This document shows positions 35,612 through 43,983 of a stretch of DNA of 64,000 nucleotides, piece by piece. Source of the DNA: Nostoc cf. commune SO-36 (lineage in GTDB: Bacteria > Cyanobacteriota > Cyanobacteriia > Cyanobacteriales > Nostocaceae); assembly GCF_023734775.1 (NCBI RefSeq), contig NZ_AP025732.1:5578501-5642500 (forward strand), given 5' to 3'. Every line of letters begins with the position of its first letter. Position 1 is the stretch's first letter. The position numbers and the translations under genes are program-made. Below the pieces are notes generated by a model. It ran no database searches. It had not been told where the DNA came from and was given only the letters and a program-made list of their open reading frames with translations.

Positions 35612-36694
35612 ATGACAACAACCTTACAACAGCGCTCAAGCGCCAATGTATGGGATCGATTCTGCGAATGGATCACCAGCACCAACAACCGTATTTACAT
35701 CGGTTGGTTCGGCGTAGTCATGATTCCAACCTTGTTAGCCGCTACCGCCTGCTTTGTAATCGCCTTTATCGCAGCACCTCCAGTAGACATCGACGGTATC
35801 CGTGAACCAGTTGCAGGTTCATTAATTTACGGAAACAACATCATCTCCGGTGCAGTTGTTCCTTCCTCCAATGCAATCGGCTTGCACTTCTACCCAATTT
35901 GGGAAGCAGCATCCTTAGACGAGTGGTTGTACAACGGTGGCCCTTACCAATTGGTAATTTTCCACTTCCTGATTGGCGTATTCTGCTACTTGGGTCGTGA
36001 ATGGGAACTATCCTACCGCTTAGGTATGCGTCCTTGGATTGCTATAGCTTATTCTGCACCAGTAGCAGCAGCAAGCGCAGTCTTCTTGGTATACCCAATC
36101 GGACAAGGTTCTTTCTCAGATGGTATGCCCTTGGGTATTTCTGGAACCTTCAACTTCATGATCGTGTTCCAAGCAGAACATAACATCTTGATGCACCCCT
36201 TCCACCAACTCGGTGTAGCAGGTGTATTCGGTGGAAGTTTGTTCAGTGCAATGCACGGTTCACTTGTAACTTCTTCCTTGGTTCGTGAAACAACCGAAAC
36301 CGAATCACAAAACTACGGTTACAAATTCGGTCAAGAAGAAGAAACCTACAACATCGTTGCAGCCCACGGCTACTTCGGTCGTCTAATCTTCCAATACGCT
36401 TCATTCAACAACAGCCGTTCACTGCACTTCTTCTTAGCAGCATGGCCTGTAATCGGCATCTGGTTTACCGCCTTGGGTGTAAGCACAATGGCGTTCAACT
36501 TGAACGGTTTCAACTTCAACCAATCAATCATTGACTCTGAAGGTCGTGTGATTGCAACTTGGGCAGATGTAATCAACCGCGCTAACCTGGGTATGGAAGT
36601 AATGCATGAGCGCAACGCTCACAACTTCCCTCTCGATTTGGCTGCTGGTGACTTTGCTCCTGTGGCTCTAACCGCTCCTGCTATCAACGGTTAA
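35612..36694 (+). CDS. psbA: photosystem II D1 protein (high-light-type, Glu130)
   Basis: A 360-residue D1 reaction-centre protein of the thylakoid membrane, which binds the primary donor pigments, QB and the Mn cluster. Visible landmarks are Tyr161 in [12 protein letters not shown], Asp170 in the same motif, His198 in [12 protein letters not shown], Ser264 in [13 protein letters not shown], and His332/Glu333/His337 in [15 protein letters not shown]. The 16-residue C-terminal extension [16 protein letters not shown] is removed by CtpA. Residue 130 is Glu (LGREWELSY), as in stress or high-light isoforms, instead of the Gln of low-light D1. Intact with normal length. A terminator follows. Confidence 0.98.
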   Translation: MTTTLQQRSSANVWDRFCEWITSTNNRIYIGWFGVVMIPTLLAATACFVIAFIAAPPVDIDGIREPVAGSLIYGNNIISGAVVPSSNAIGLHFYPIWEAASLDEWLYNGGPYQLVIFHFLIGVFCYLGREWELSYRLGMRPWIAIAYSAPVAAASAVFLVYPIGQGSFSDGMPLGISGTFNFMIVFQAEHNILMHPFHQLGVAGVFGGSLFSAMHGSLVTSSLVRETTETESQNYGYKFGQEEETYNIVAAHGYFGRLIFQYASFNNSRSLHFFLAAWPVIGIWFTALGVSTMAFNLNGFNFNQSIIDSEGRVIATWADVINRANLGMEVMHERNAHNFPLDLAAGDFAPVALTAPAING

Positions 36695-36720
36695 TTCTTA
36701 AGTCTTAGCTAAATGAGAAA

Positions 36721-36748
36721 GCGCTCTCCTGAAAAGGAGGGCGCTTTT
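36721..36748 (+). terminator. Rho-independent terminator of psbA
   Basis: GCGCTCTCCT-GAAA-AGGAGGGCGC with one G:T pair, followed by TTTT; 26 bp after the stop. Confidence 0.88.
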
Positions 36749-36838
36749 GTTTATTAGATGCGCGTAGCTTACTAGAGAGATGGAACTACCCGAAAAATGT
36801 CATCATAGTAAAAGTAAAAACATTCTGGAGAGAAGACA

Positions 36839-37435
36839 ACGGTTTACGCACGCCCTTTAGCACGGTTAATTGAGCAATTGCAACGCCTGCCGGGAGTTGG
36901 CCCCAAAAGTGCCCAACGACTGGCTTTGCATATTTTGAAGCGACCAGAAGCAGAAGTAGAAGCTTTGGCACAAGCTTTAATTGAGGCAAAAAAACAGATA
37001 GGCTTGTGTTCTGTTTGCTTTCACTTATCTGCTGAACCTGTTTGTGAAATCTGCCGCAATGCCAACCGTGACAATAATACTATTTGTGTTGTAGCAGATC
37101 CTCGCGATGTGATTGCGCTGGAAAAAACCCGCGAATACAAAGGCAAATATCACGTTTTGGGTGGGGTGATTTCGCCAATTGATGGAATTGGGCCAGAACA
37201 GTTGACTATACTGGCTTTACAGCGCCGAGTCGGTCAGCAAAAACCTCAAGAGGTAATTCTCGCAATTAGTCCGAGTATAGAAGGTGAGACAACAACACTG
37301 TATATCGGTCAGCTATTGAAACCATTTACTAAGGTGACGCGGATTGCTTTTGGTTTACCTGTGGGTGGCGATTTGGAGTACGCAGATGAAGTGACTTTGG
37401 CGAGGGCGTTGGAAGGACGCCGGGAATTGGATTAG
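36839..37435 (+). CDS. recR: recombination mediator RecR, probable ACG start
   Basis: RecR forms a ring clamp that acts with RecF/RecO in recombinational repair. Order: helix-hairpin-helix [20 protein letters not shown], zinc finger [18 protein letters not shown], Toprim domain [20 protein letters not shown] with [16 protein letters not shown], and the Walker-like C-terminus [19 protein letters not shown]. The conserved N-terminus [12 protein letters not shown] lies upstream of the first TTG (36878) and no ATG or GTG precedes it. GGAGAG at 36826-36831 is well placed for ACG at 36839, where relatives have ATG. Either a rare ACG start is used or the start codon is mutated. Confidence 0.88.
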   Translation, partial: TVYARPLARLIEQLQRLPGVGPKSAQRLALHILKRPEAEVEALAQALIEAKKQIGLCSVCFHLSAEPVCEICRNANRDNNTICVVADPRDVIALEKTREYKGKYHVLGGVISPIDGIGPEQLTILALQRRVGQQKPQEVILAISPSIEGETTTLYIGQLLKPFTKVTRIAFGLPVGGDLEYADEVTLARALEGRRELD

Positions 37436-37611
37436 ATTGTACTGATGGAACTGCTTGTCGTTTAGGTGTTGTTACGGCTGAAGCTGTAACCAGCAAAACA
37501 CCGCGCCTAACTGGTAAACCTGTATCCCTAGCTAAGGGCATCACTGGCTGGTTGAAAGCAGGCGAACGCACTTCTTTAGTAAAAATGGCTAATTCTGCGA
37601 TTAATTCCTAG
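37435..37611 (+). pseudogene. unassigned C-terminal gene fragment
   Basis: A frame of 59 codons directly after recR reads [40 protein letters not shown] and AGERTSLVKMANSAINS. It has no start codon of its own and looks like the tail of a longer protein. I do not recognise the family. Confidence 0.35.
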
Positions 37612-37764
37612 CTAGACATCAGAGTTTGATTTTACTTCCCAGCGAAACTAGCAAACAAGCACAATTAACACACTGCGATCGCTCCATCATACACTTACAT
37701 AAAGTTCTTGTGTAATCTTGAGAAATGTAATGACAGATAGCAGGTTTTAGGTTAGAGGTGCAAG

Positions 37765-38547
37765 ATGCAAAGGTATTTGAAAGTATTAAGATTATTTTGG
37801 AGTGCTGCGATCGCAGCAGAATTGGAATATCGGATTAACTTTTTTATAGCTACCCTCAGCAGCTTGGGAAATCTTGTCGGCAGCCTCTTTGGACTATTCT
37901 TGTTTTACCGCACTGGCTACAGTTTTAGTGGCTGGTCATGGGAAGCAGCTTTAGTAGTTTTAGGAATTTTTACCTTACTTCAAGGATTTTCTGCTACTTT
38001 TCTGGCATCAAATTTGAATCGCATTGTCCGCCATGTCCAGGAAGGCACTTTGGACTTTATATTATTAAAACCTATCCGCAGTCAGTTTTGGCTTTCCACC
38101 CATACTCTTTCACCTTGGGGACTGCCGGATCTAGTTTTTGGTAGTATTATCATTGGCTATGCAGGTAAACGCCTCGGTGTAGAGATAAACGGCTATTTAC
38201 TTGGTGTGTTGCCGTTATTGTTCAGCTTAATAATTTTGTACAGCCTGTGGTTTATGCTAGGAGCGACAAGTATTTGGTTCGTTAAAATATACAACGTTAC
38301 CGAAGTCTTGCGTGGTTTATTAGAAGCTGGACGATATCCCATCGCCGCATATCCCACTGCTTACCGTTTTTTCTTCACCTTTGTGATGCCAGTAGCTTTT
38401 TTAACTACTGTACCAGCCCAAGCGCTGTTGGGTCGGAGTGAAATTAGCTGGTTGATAGGTGCGGCAATATTAGCAGTAGTGCTGTTTTTTGTTTCTACTT
38501 GGTTTTGGCGGTTTGCGTTGCGGTTTTATACTAGTGCTTCGAGTTAA
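37765..38547 (+). CDS. ABC-2 type transporter permease
   Basis: A 260-residue protein with about six membrane helices. It belongs to the ABC-2 permease group that includes IVRHVQEGTLDFILLKPIRS, a loop typical of the uncharacterised COG3694 permeases. It begins MQRYLKVLRLFWSAAIAAEL. Such permeases pair with a separate ATPase and a sister permease (COG4587), neither of which is in this window. A drug, lipid or polysaccharide export role is possible. Intact, start ATG 37765. Confidence 0.87.
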   Translation: MQRYLKVLRLFWSAAIAAELEYRINFFIATLSSLGNLVGSLFGLFLFYRTGYSFSGWSWEAALVVLGIFTLLQGFSATFLASNLNRIVRHVQEGTLDFILLKPIRSQFWLSTHTLSPWGLPDLVFGSIIIGYAGKRLGVEINGYLLGVLPLLFSLIILYSLWFMLGATSIWFVKIYNVTEVLRGLLEAGRYPIAAYPTAYRFFFTFVMPVAFLTTVPAQALLGRSEISWLIGAAILAVVLFFVSTWFWRFALRFYTSASS

Positions 38548-38599
38548 TGGACTTCCAGTTAATTTTACGAGATCGATTTCAACCTCGGTGAAATGTCTT

Positions 38600-39406
38600 A
38601 TGGTAGCTCCAATAGATATATACGTGCCAAATAAAATTTTACAACGTTTGCAAAATGTGAAAGATTTTGTGGGCGGAAGCGTTAACTCTCTAAGTAACTC
38701 AGCACAACAAGTTGGGGAGTCTTTGAAAGCAACAGCAACTACAACTACTGATAAAGCAATTGATACAGTTACAACAAGTTTAGAGGAAACTTGGCAAACT
38801 GCTGATAAATTTAAAAGTACAACATCGGGCGCAGTTACAAATGCGATGGCATCTTCTGTAAGTGATTGGCTGATACAATACCCGATATTATTTAAGTTAG
38901 TTCAAATACTAGGTTGGGCGACTAATCACCCAATTATTAGTATAGTGATTTTGCTGTTTGCGATCGCTATCATTTGGAGCATCATCAAAGCAATTGTCCG
39001 CTTGATTGAAACAGCTAGTTGGTCAATACTCCAAGTTCCGTTAAAATTGCTTCTGGCTTTGATTAAAGTTAGCTTTCTATCCTTAACTAAAGTTGGCAGT
39101 TATACTGTTCAACGAATAACTGCTAGTGAAACAAGTGATAACCTGCCAGCTTTGCCACCTGAAAATTTCCAACTAAATAAACAACAAAGATTGGCAGAAA
39201 TTTCTAGTCGCTTACAAGCAATTCAAAAGGAACAACATGAGCTTTTACAAGAAGCCGCAGACTTGATTGCTACTGACACAATTGATAGAGACAATACAAA
39301 ATTTATAATCCCGAATTCAGAACAAGAAAGTGGAGAAATTAAACCCGTTTATACTCCTACAGAGAAGCAAGCTACATCCGCCAGTCACATTCCAATTCAA
39401 TTCTGA
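38600..39406 (+). CDS. hypothetical membrane protein with coiled-coil tail
   Basis: The start is taken at ATG 38600 (MVAPIDIYVPNKILQRLQNV); the longer frame from 38489 overlaps the upstream permease. The Ser/Thr/Ala-rich N-terminal region (about 38640-38860) resembles an amphipathic or coiled-coil stretch. Two membrane segments follow near residues 110-140 (HPIISIVILLFAIAIIWSI) and 150-170, then a coiled coil (RLAEISSRLQAIQKEQHELL). Cyanobacterial proteins of this layout exist, but I know no function. Confidence 0.7.
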   Translation: MVAPIDIYVPNKILQRLQNVKDFVGGSVNSLSNSAQQVGESLKATATTTTDKAIDTVTTSLEETWQTADKFKSTTSGAVTNAMASSVSDWLIQYPILFKLVQILGWATNHPIISIVILLFAIAIIWSIIKAIVRLIETASWSILQVPLKLLLALIKVSFLSLTKVGSYTVQRITASETSDNLPALPPENFQLNKQQRLAEISSRLQAIQKEQHELLQEAADLIATDTIDRDNTKFIIPNSEQESGEIKPVYTPTEKQATSASHIPIQF

Positions 39407-39438
39407 ATTCTGACTACTGACTCCTGAATTCTGGTTTA

Positions 39439-40142
39439 TTAAACAGCTAAAAAGCGTTGAATCACATCTTGGCTGAGTTCGGTTGTGGAACCGGAGGCGA
39501 CAATACCACCTTTTTGCATGGCGTAGTAGTAATCAGCTTGACGGACAAAGTGTAAATGTTGCTCTACCAATAAAACCGAAATGCCTGTGGTTTCGACGAT
39601 GCGACGGACTGCGGCTTCAATTTCGAGGATGATTGAGGGTTGAATACCTTCAGTGGGTTCATCCAATACGAGTAATTGAGGTTCTCCCATTAAAGCACGT
39701 GCGATCGCTAATTGTTGTTGCTGTCCACCACTTAAATCACCACCCATCCGCGAAAGCATGGTTTTTAAAACTGGGAATAAGCTAAAAACTTCCTCTGGAA
39801 TTTCTGCTTTTTTTTAGTGGTTTTGCGTCTTGCCTCTAACCCCAGCAGCAGATTTTCTTTGACTGTCAAGCGGGGGATGATTTCTCGTCCTTGGGGAACA
39901 TAACCAATTCCTAACTTTGCCCTTTGGTCTGGAGATTTCGTAGTTGATTAATTCTCCAGCTACAGTTAATAGTACCACTGCGGGGTTTTGAGTAAACCCA
40001 TAATTGTTTTGAGTAATGTAGATTTCCCTACACCATTGCGTCCAATCAGGCATATCATTTGCCCAGATGGTACGCTTAAATCTACATTGCGGAGAATGTG
40101 GCTTTCGCCGTAGTAAACGTTGAGGTTAGAAATTTTTAGCAT
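39439..40142 (-). pseudogene. urtE: UrtE, urea ABC transporter ATPase, decayed by several frameshifts
   Basis: From ATG 40142: MLKISNLNVYYGESHILRNV, then Walker A GRNGVGKSTLLKT. After GLLK the expected PRSGTIN appears only in the next frame, GELINYEISR in the third, and KLGIGYVPQGREIIPRLTVK returns in the first. A further shift occurs at an A8 run before AEIPEEVFSLFPVLK. The last frame holds the signature LSGGQQQQLAIARALMG and Walker B LLVLDEPTEGIQ and ends RFLAV. At least four indels. The gene would have completed urtABCDE but is 3.8 kb from urtD. Confidence 0.85.
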
Positions 40143-40217
40143 AATAAGATTCAGTTTGTATATCTTTGCCTGACAACCAACTAATCGCTATCTTACGCCC
40201 CTAACTGCTGTAACAAC

Positions 40218-40610
40218 TCATGAATTGATAAAAACTGGTAAAGATGAACTCAAAAAACCTTGCGTATCGCGTGTCAAAATAGCGTCTAACCTTTGAGCAA
40301 TAGCACAAGCGATTTGAATGGCATCTTCAAAATCAGCTAAACCAGATCCAAACGCTGATTCTAAGACGGCTCGATTCACAGGACAAATGATCATAGCAGT
40401 CAGCATTTCTGAAACTGCTTGTCGTGCTTGATCAATGCTGCGGGTATGTCTTCGGGAAATATAAAAAATATCTGTAAGTGTTGTCGCTGTAACATATCTA
40501 ACGACATGACCAGAATCAATCTTTTGAAACAACAGTTCTGCATCTTGGAAAAAAGGCTCTCGCTGCAACAGAAAATCTAGAACAATATTAGTATCAATTA
40601 AAACTTTCAC
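40218..40610 (-). CDS. PIN-domain ribonuclease toxin (VapC-like)
   Basis: 130 residues starting MKVLIDTNIVLDFLLQREPF. The PIN acidic residues are Asp6, the Glu/Asp around DAELLF, and Asp in LADFEDAIQIACA and ILTRDTQGF. VapC-type toxins cleave RNA and are neutralised by a partner encoded just upstream. The preceding antitoxin ORF overlaps by one base. Intact. Confidence 0.85.
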   Translation of the reverse strand: MKVLIDTNIVLDFLLQREPFFQDAELLFQKIDSGHVVRYVTATTLTDIFYISRRHTRSIDQARQAVSEMLTAMIICPVNRAVLESAFGSGLADFEDAIQIACAIAQRLDAILTRDTQGFLSSSLPVFINS

Positions 40611-40837
40611 TAAAGATACTTGTCTACCCGTCGCTCTTGTAACATACTAGTCACTTCTTCATCAGTCGGTGCTGGCCGATCTGTTTTTAACAAGTTTCGC
40701 ATCCGTCTAATTGCGCCAGAGCGCTCAGGCTGAGAAATTGCCGTGTCTTGCAAGGACTCAATGATGGCGCTCACTAGTGCTAGGCGATCGCTTGGTGATA
40801 GCTTGAAGACCTGCTCCTTCAATTCTTGTAGCAACAT
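40610..40837 (-). CDS. antitoxin of the PIN-domain module
   Basis: 75 residues: MLLQELKEQVFKLSPSDRLA then LVSAIIESLQDT, with a basic middle (RRMRNLLKTDR) and a short acidic C-terminus. The layout matches small addiction-module antitoxins paired with cyanobacterial PIN toxins. Its stop overlaps the toxin ATG by one base (ATGA type). Confidence 0.75.
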   Translation of the reverse strand: MLLQELKEQVFKLSPSDRLALVSAIIESLQDTAISQPERSGAIRRMRNLLKTDRPAPTDEEVTSMLQERRVDKYL

Positions 40838-40919
40838 AGACGGCTCCTATAGTCGAAGGTGTCTATCATCTAGTATGGACGATCGCGCCCTTTATGACCA
40901 GATTTATTAACCCTGCTAC

Positions 40920-41150
40920 TCTCAAGTCTGTAGCGACTAATCCCAAGTCTGTAGCGACTACTCTCAAGTCTGTAGCGACTACTCCCAAGTCTGTAGCGAC
41001 TACTCTCAAGCCTGTAGCGACTACTCTCAAGCCTGTAGCGACTACTCCCAAGTCTGTAGCGACTACTCTCAAGTCTGTAGCGACTACTCTCAAATCTGTA
41101 GCGACTACTCTCAAGTCTGTAGCGACTACTCTCAAGTCTGTAGCGACTAC
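40920..41150. repeat. tandem repeat, 11 copies of 21 bp
   Basis: The unit is CTCAAGTCTGTAGCGACTAC plus T, with variants CCCAAG, AAGCCT and AAATCT. Because 21 is a multiple of three, both strands stay open: plus encodes (L/P)K(S/P)VATT units, minus encodes VVATDLR units. No family supports a protein. It lies between a toxin-antitoxin pair and a hypothetical gene. Confidence 0.9.
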
Positions 41151-41315
41151 TCTCGTATTTGCTACCTCTTGCCTTATTATATGAGTAATTATATACCGAA
41201 ATATTACTGAGATAAGCTCAAAAATTTTATTATCAGAAATTGCGATTTATGCTGAACCGGAATCGGGCTTAATTGAGGCAAGCTAGTTGTAGAAGTATCT
41301 TAAAAGAGCAAACTT

Positions 41316-41711
41316 ATGCCTCGTCAAAAACGTACATCCCGTATTTTAGAAAAAGCTGAATTAAGAGCATCTGGGATGAAATCGATTATTCCAAGCATTA
41401 AATTTGAACAGGATTATACATTAGAAAAACTGATTGAGTCAATCGAACAGTTACGTAAAAAACTTGATGTTCATAATAGCGCTTTGGCTATAGTTGACTC
41501 TTCTTCAACAGAAGTTGAAGAGATGGAAAAAAACTTGAGACAGCTTTCTGAGAAAATGTTAATGGTGGTTGCTATCAAGTATGGCAAAGACAGCGCTGAA
41601 TATGAAATGGCGGGTGGAGTTCGCAATAGCGATCGCCTCCGCAAAATGAGATCGAGCCGCTTAAAAAATATTGCAGAACAAGCATCAGATAAGAATGGTA
41701 AAACTGCATAG
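41316..41711 (+). CDS. hypothetical protein
   Basis: 131 residues, basic and helical: MPRQKRTSRILEKAELRASG, then a long charged helix YTLEKLIESIEQLRKKLDVH and VEEMEKNLRQLSEKMLMVVA, ending YGKDSAEYEMAGGVRNSDRL. No membrane segment or known motif. The K-YGKDSxEYEMAGG pattern recurs in cyanobacterial proteins of unknown function, as far as I recall. It sits within the toxin-antitoxin block. Confidence 0.65.
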   Translation: MPRQKRTSRILEKAELRASGMKSIIPSIKFEQDYTLEKLIESIEQLRKKLDVHNSALAIVDSSSTEVEEMEKNLRQLSEKMLMVVAIKYGKDSAEYEMAGGVRNSDRLRKMRSSRLKNIAEQASDKNGKTA

Positions 41712-41729
41712 AAATGAGATAATATCATG

Positions 41730-42134
41730 TTAGCCTGCTGACCGCAACAACCGAGTAAAACCTTCTTGCTCAAAGTGTTTATCAGTTGTTAATGCCTCCA
41801 TAATTCCTTGCCTACGCATCAACACAAAGCTTACAGCATCACATAATGAATAGGTTTTATCCTGTCTTGCTAACAATAAATCTGTTGCTTCTTGATGTAG
41901 CGGCTCATCAACCCATACAATTTGAACGTTTGAATTGTTGATCAGTTCAAGGCTGTATGACAGTACAATTGAACGGGAAAAGCCTCGAACCAATGCTAGA
42001 GCCACTAATTCTGCTAGAACATAGTTGTGCGTAAGCCGAGTTCTGCTTGTAGTAGCAATCAGTTCAACTGCCCTTTCATGTTGTGGCTCATCTTTATGGA
42101 GAAAGCAGAGCAATCCTGACGTATCAAGCAGCAT
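41730..42134 (-). CDS. PIN-domain ribonuclease toxin (VapC-like)
   Basis: 134 residues beginning MLLDTSGLLCFLHKDEPQHE. Conserved PIN acidic positions are Asp4, Glu in NYVLAELVALALVRG, Asp in YSLCDAVSFVLM and Asp in ALTTDKHFEQEGF. The C-terminal EALTTDKHF-x(3)-GF is typical of VapC. An antitoxin gene lies 17 bp upstream. Intact. Confidence 0.87.
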   Translation of the reverse strand: MLLDTSGLLCFLHKDEPQHERAVELIATTSRTRLTHNYVLAELVALALVRGFSRSIVLSYSLELINNSNVQIVWVDEPLHQEATDLLLARQDKTYSLCDAVSFVLMRRQGIMEALTTDKHFEQEGFTRLLRSAG

Positions 42135-42151
42135 AATCTACATTCCAATGC

Positions 42152-42433
42152 TTAAAAATCATTGGTGTAAGCTTTTGCCAAGTCAGCATCAATGCTTTCG
42201 TTATCTATACCTGTGGCATAACCCAAGCTAATTGCACCTGCATAACTAAGTAACCGTTGACGTGCTTCTTCTGGCTGAACTTCGGGTTGTAGTTTAGCAA
42301 TAGTCAGAAGACGATGCTGCCCATCAAGAGATGTCACAATCAATTCTGCTACAGAAAGTCCGACGGCATCAGCTTGCTGCTGCAAAGCTGCATAAACATC
42401 ATCACTTAATTCTAGTGTTAGCAGTTGGCTCAT
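42152..42433 (-). CDS. antitoxin partner of the PIN toxin at 41730
   Basis: About 93 residues from ATG 42433 (MSQLLTLELSDDVYAALQQQ). The N-terminal half is ribbon-helix-helix-like: LELSDDVYAALQQQADAVGL then SVAELIVTSL. The acidic C-terminus (AISLGYATGIDNESIDADLA) probably wraps the toxin. A longer TTG start at 42451 is possible but less likely. Confidence 0.75.
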   Translation of the reverse strand: MSQLLTLELSDDVYAALQQQADAVGLSVAELIVTSLDGQHRLLTIAKLQPEVQPEEARQRLLSYAGAISLGYATGIDNESIDADLAKAYTNDF

Positions 42434-42577
42434 AGGAATAAACGATTTCAACTAAAGCTAGGGCAATTGTAGCTTTTTTCTTCACAAATATTGATCGGGT
42501 GCGGGTGTATGCGCGTTGTTATGCTGCTGGAAGGCAATGTTAAAAGCATTTCAATTAATCAAAGAAATCCCCTGTGT

Positions 42578-42778
42578 CTAGCAATGCTTCACATCTTGCA
42601 CAAACCAAATGCCAATATTATCTTTGTGACGATTGTACTCTTCAATAGTTACATTAGAAAGCAGTATTTTTAATTTATTTTGGTTAAGACCAGATAGAAT
42701 ACTCTTCAACAGAGGACGTGATTCTGGTTTTTGAGCTAAATTTAACCAAATGCATGTATCGAAGAGAATATATTGCAT
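42578..42778 (-). pseudogene. PIN-domain protein, N-terminal fragment
   Basis: 66 residues: MQYILFDTCIWLNLAQKPES and ILLSNVTIEEYNRHKDNIGI. The first Asp (FDTCIWL) and the Glu of TIEEYNRHK fit the start of a PIN-like nuclease. The frame ends after VQDVKHC with no remaining acidic motif, so it is a truncated toxin gene. Confidence 0.6.
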
Positions 42779-42883
42779 TGTATAGGATTACATTAAAATG
42801 AAGTACGTATATAACTACTGGTCGTTTGGCTAACTGGAATATATAGCTCATACTTCATAACATACAGATGCTAGGCAGAGCAA

Positions 42884-43492
42884 ATGACCCAAAAGACGAA
42901 AACTCAAAAACTGCTGACTTTTGAGGAGTATCTTACCTATGACGATGGTACAGACACGCGCTATGAGTTGGTGGATGGAGAACTAGTTGAGATGCCACCA
43001 GAAAGTCAGGAAAATAGTAATCTGGCAAGATTTCTCTTTGTTGAACTCCTAAAACATTTCGCATTTTATTTAGTTGCTCACAAGGATACAGAAATTGAGG
43101 TAGCAGGGCGACGGGCGAGATGTCGTTTACCTGACTTAATGGTTCACACAGAAGAATCTTATGCTGCCCTTATCGGTGCTACTCGTGCCACTCTCACCCG
43201 TGATATGCCGCCGCCTGCATTAGTGATTGAAATTGTTTCTCCGGGTACGGCAAACCATGTTCGTGATTATCGCTACAAGCGGACGGAGTATGCTGCTAGG
43301 GAAATATTAGAGTATTGGATTGTTGACTCACAGATGCAACAAATTACAATTTGTCAGTGGGTAGAGGGACAGTATGAGGATAAGGTATTTACAGGTGCAA
43401 CTTGCATGGAATCAGTGGTAATTGCTGATTGGGCGCTAACAGTAGAGCAGGTGTTTAACAGCGCAAATCGAGCAGAATTACTAAGTGAATAG
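42884..43492 (+). CDS. Uma2 family (DUF820) putative endonuclease
   Basis: 202 residues with the PD-(D/E)XK-like fold of the Uma2 family, which is abundant in cyanobacteria. Order: [20 protein letters not shown] and [11 protein letters not shown], then [14 protein letters not shown] (catalytic Asp) and [12 protein letters not shown] (E-x-V), followed by [20 protein letters not shown] with the conserved K and Y-W-I-D. The biological role of the family is uncertain. Intact. Confidence 0.9.
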   Translation: MTQKTKTQKLLTFEEYLTYDDGTDTRYELVDGELVEMPPESQENSNLARFLFVELLKHFAFYLVAHKDTEIEVAGRRARCRLPDLMVHTEESYAALIGATRATLTRDMPPPALVIEIVSPGTANHVRDYRYKRTEYAAREILEYWIVDSQMQQITICQWVEGQYEDKVFTGATCMESVVIADWALTVEQVFNSANRAELLSE

Positions 43493-43496
43493 AATC

Positions 43497-43715
43497 TTAT
43501 TGAAAAATAAAAACTGGGATGCACTCCGCATCAAATTGCAGAAACAAACTCGTTCCTTTTGCTACTTCACGATGCTCAGGAACAGACAGTGTGGCTAACT
43601 CTCCTTCTTTAACCAGGATGATATGGCTTCCACTTTGACGTGCAACTTCCCAGCCAAAGGACTCAAATACACGAACAACTTCACGTCCACTAAGAACAGG
43701 AAGAGTAGAAGCCAT
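43497..43715 (-). CDS. hicA: HicA-like toxin with altered C-terminus
   Basis: 72 residues: LSGREVVRVFESFGWEVARQ, then the catalytic-His region SGSHIILVKEGE and VPEHREVAKGT. HicA toxins are double-stranded RNA-binding-fold mRNA interferases. After AKGT the usual LRxLIRxAGLSxEEF is replaced by SLFLQFDAECIPVF; another frame there reads CNLMRSASQF, which suggests a small indel near 43555. Paired with hicB two bases upstream. Activity is doubtful. Confidence 0.8.
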   Translation of the reverse strand: MASTLPVLSGREVVRVFESFGWEVARQSGSHIILVKEGELATLSVPEHREVAKGTSLFLQFDAECIPVFIFQ

Positions 43716-43717
43716 AA

Positions 43718-43924
43718 CTAAGCCACAACCTCTACTTGGTGAGTCTCTATGGTAAGTGGCAAACCGCGCTCGGCACGAACTTGTAGGCAGGCAGCTATCG
43801 CATCTTTGATATTCTCTAGTGCTTCTTCCTTAGTCTGACCTTGACTGACACAACCCGGAATACTGGGGCATTCTACTATCCATGCACCATCTTCATCACG
43901 ATCAACCGTTACATTAAACCTCAT
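43718..43924 (-). CDS. hicB: HicB-like antitoxin
   Basis: 68 residues of the partial RNase H fold: MRFNVTVDRDEDGAWIVECP, SIPGCVSQGQTKEEALENIK and DAIAACLQVRAERGLPL. This is the classic HicB pattern. The gene precedes hicA by two bases, so the two are co-translated. Also found as a solitary antitoxin in many genomes, but here next to its partner. Confidence 0.9.
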   Translation of the reverse strand: MRFNVTVDRDEDGAWIVECPSIPGCVSQGQTKEEALENIKDAIAACLQVRAERGLPLTIETHQVEVVA

Positions 43925-43983
43925 ATTTCCTCATCCACTAAGCTTGTGACTATAGTATATCTAAGCCTTGTAGAGCTAAAAAT

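Noticed and set aside
38489..38599. Longer start for the membrane protein at 38600
   Set aside because: The extension overlaps the permease gene by 59 bp and has no hydrophobic or conserved sequence; ATG 38600 fits better.
39814..40053. 79-residue ORF on the minus strand
   Set aside because: It is a mixed-frame reading of the decayed urtE; parts match UrtE in other frames.
40920..41150. CRISPR array
   Set aside because: Units are head-to-tail 21-bp repeats with no unique spacers and no cas genes nearby.
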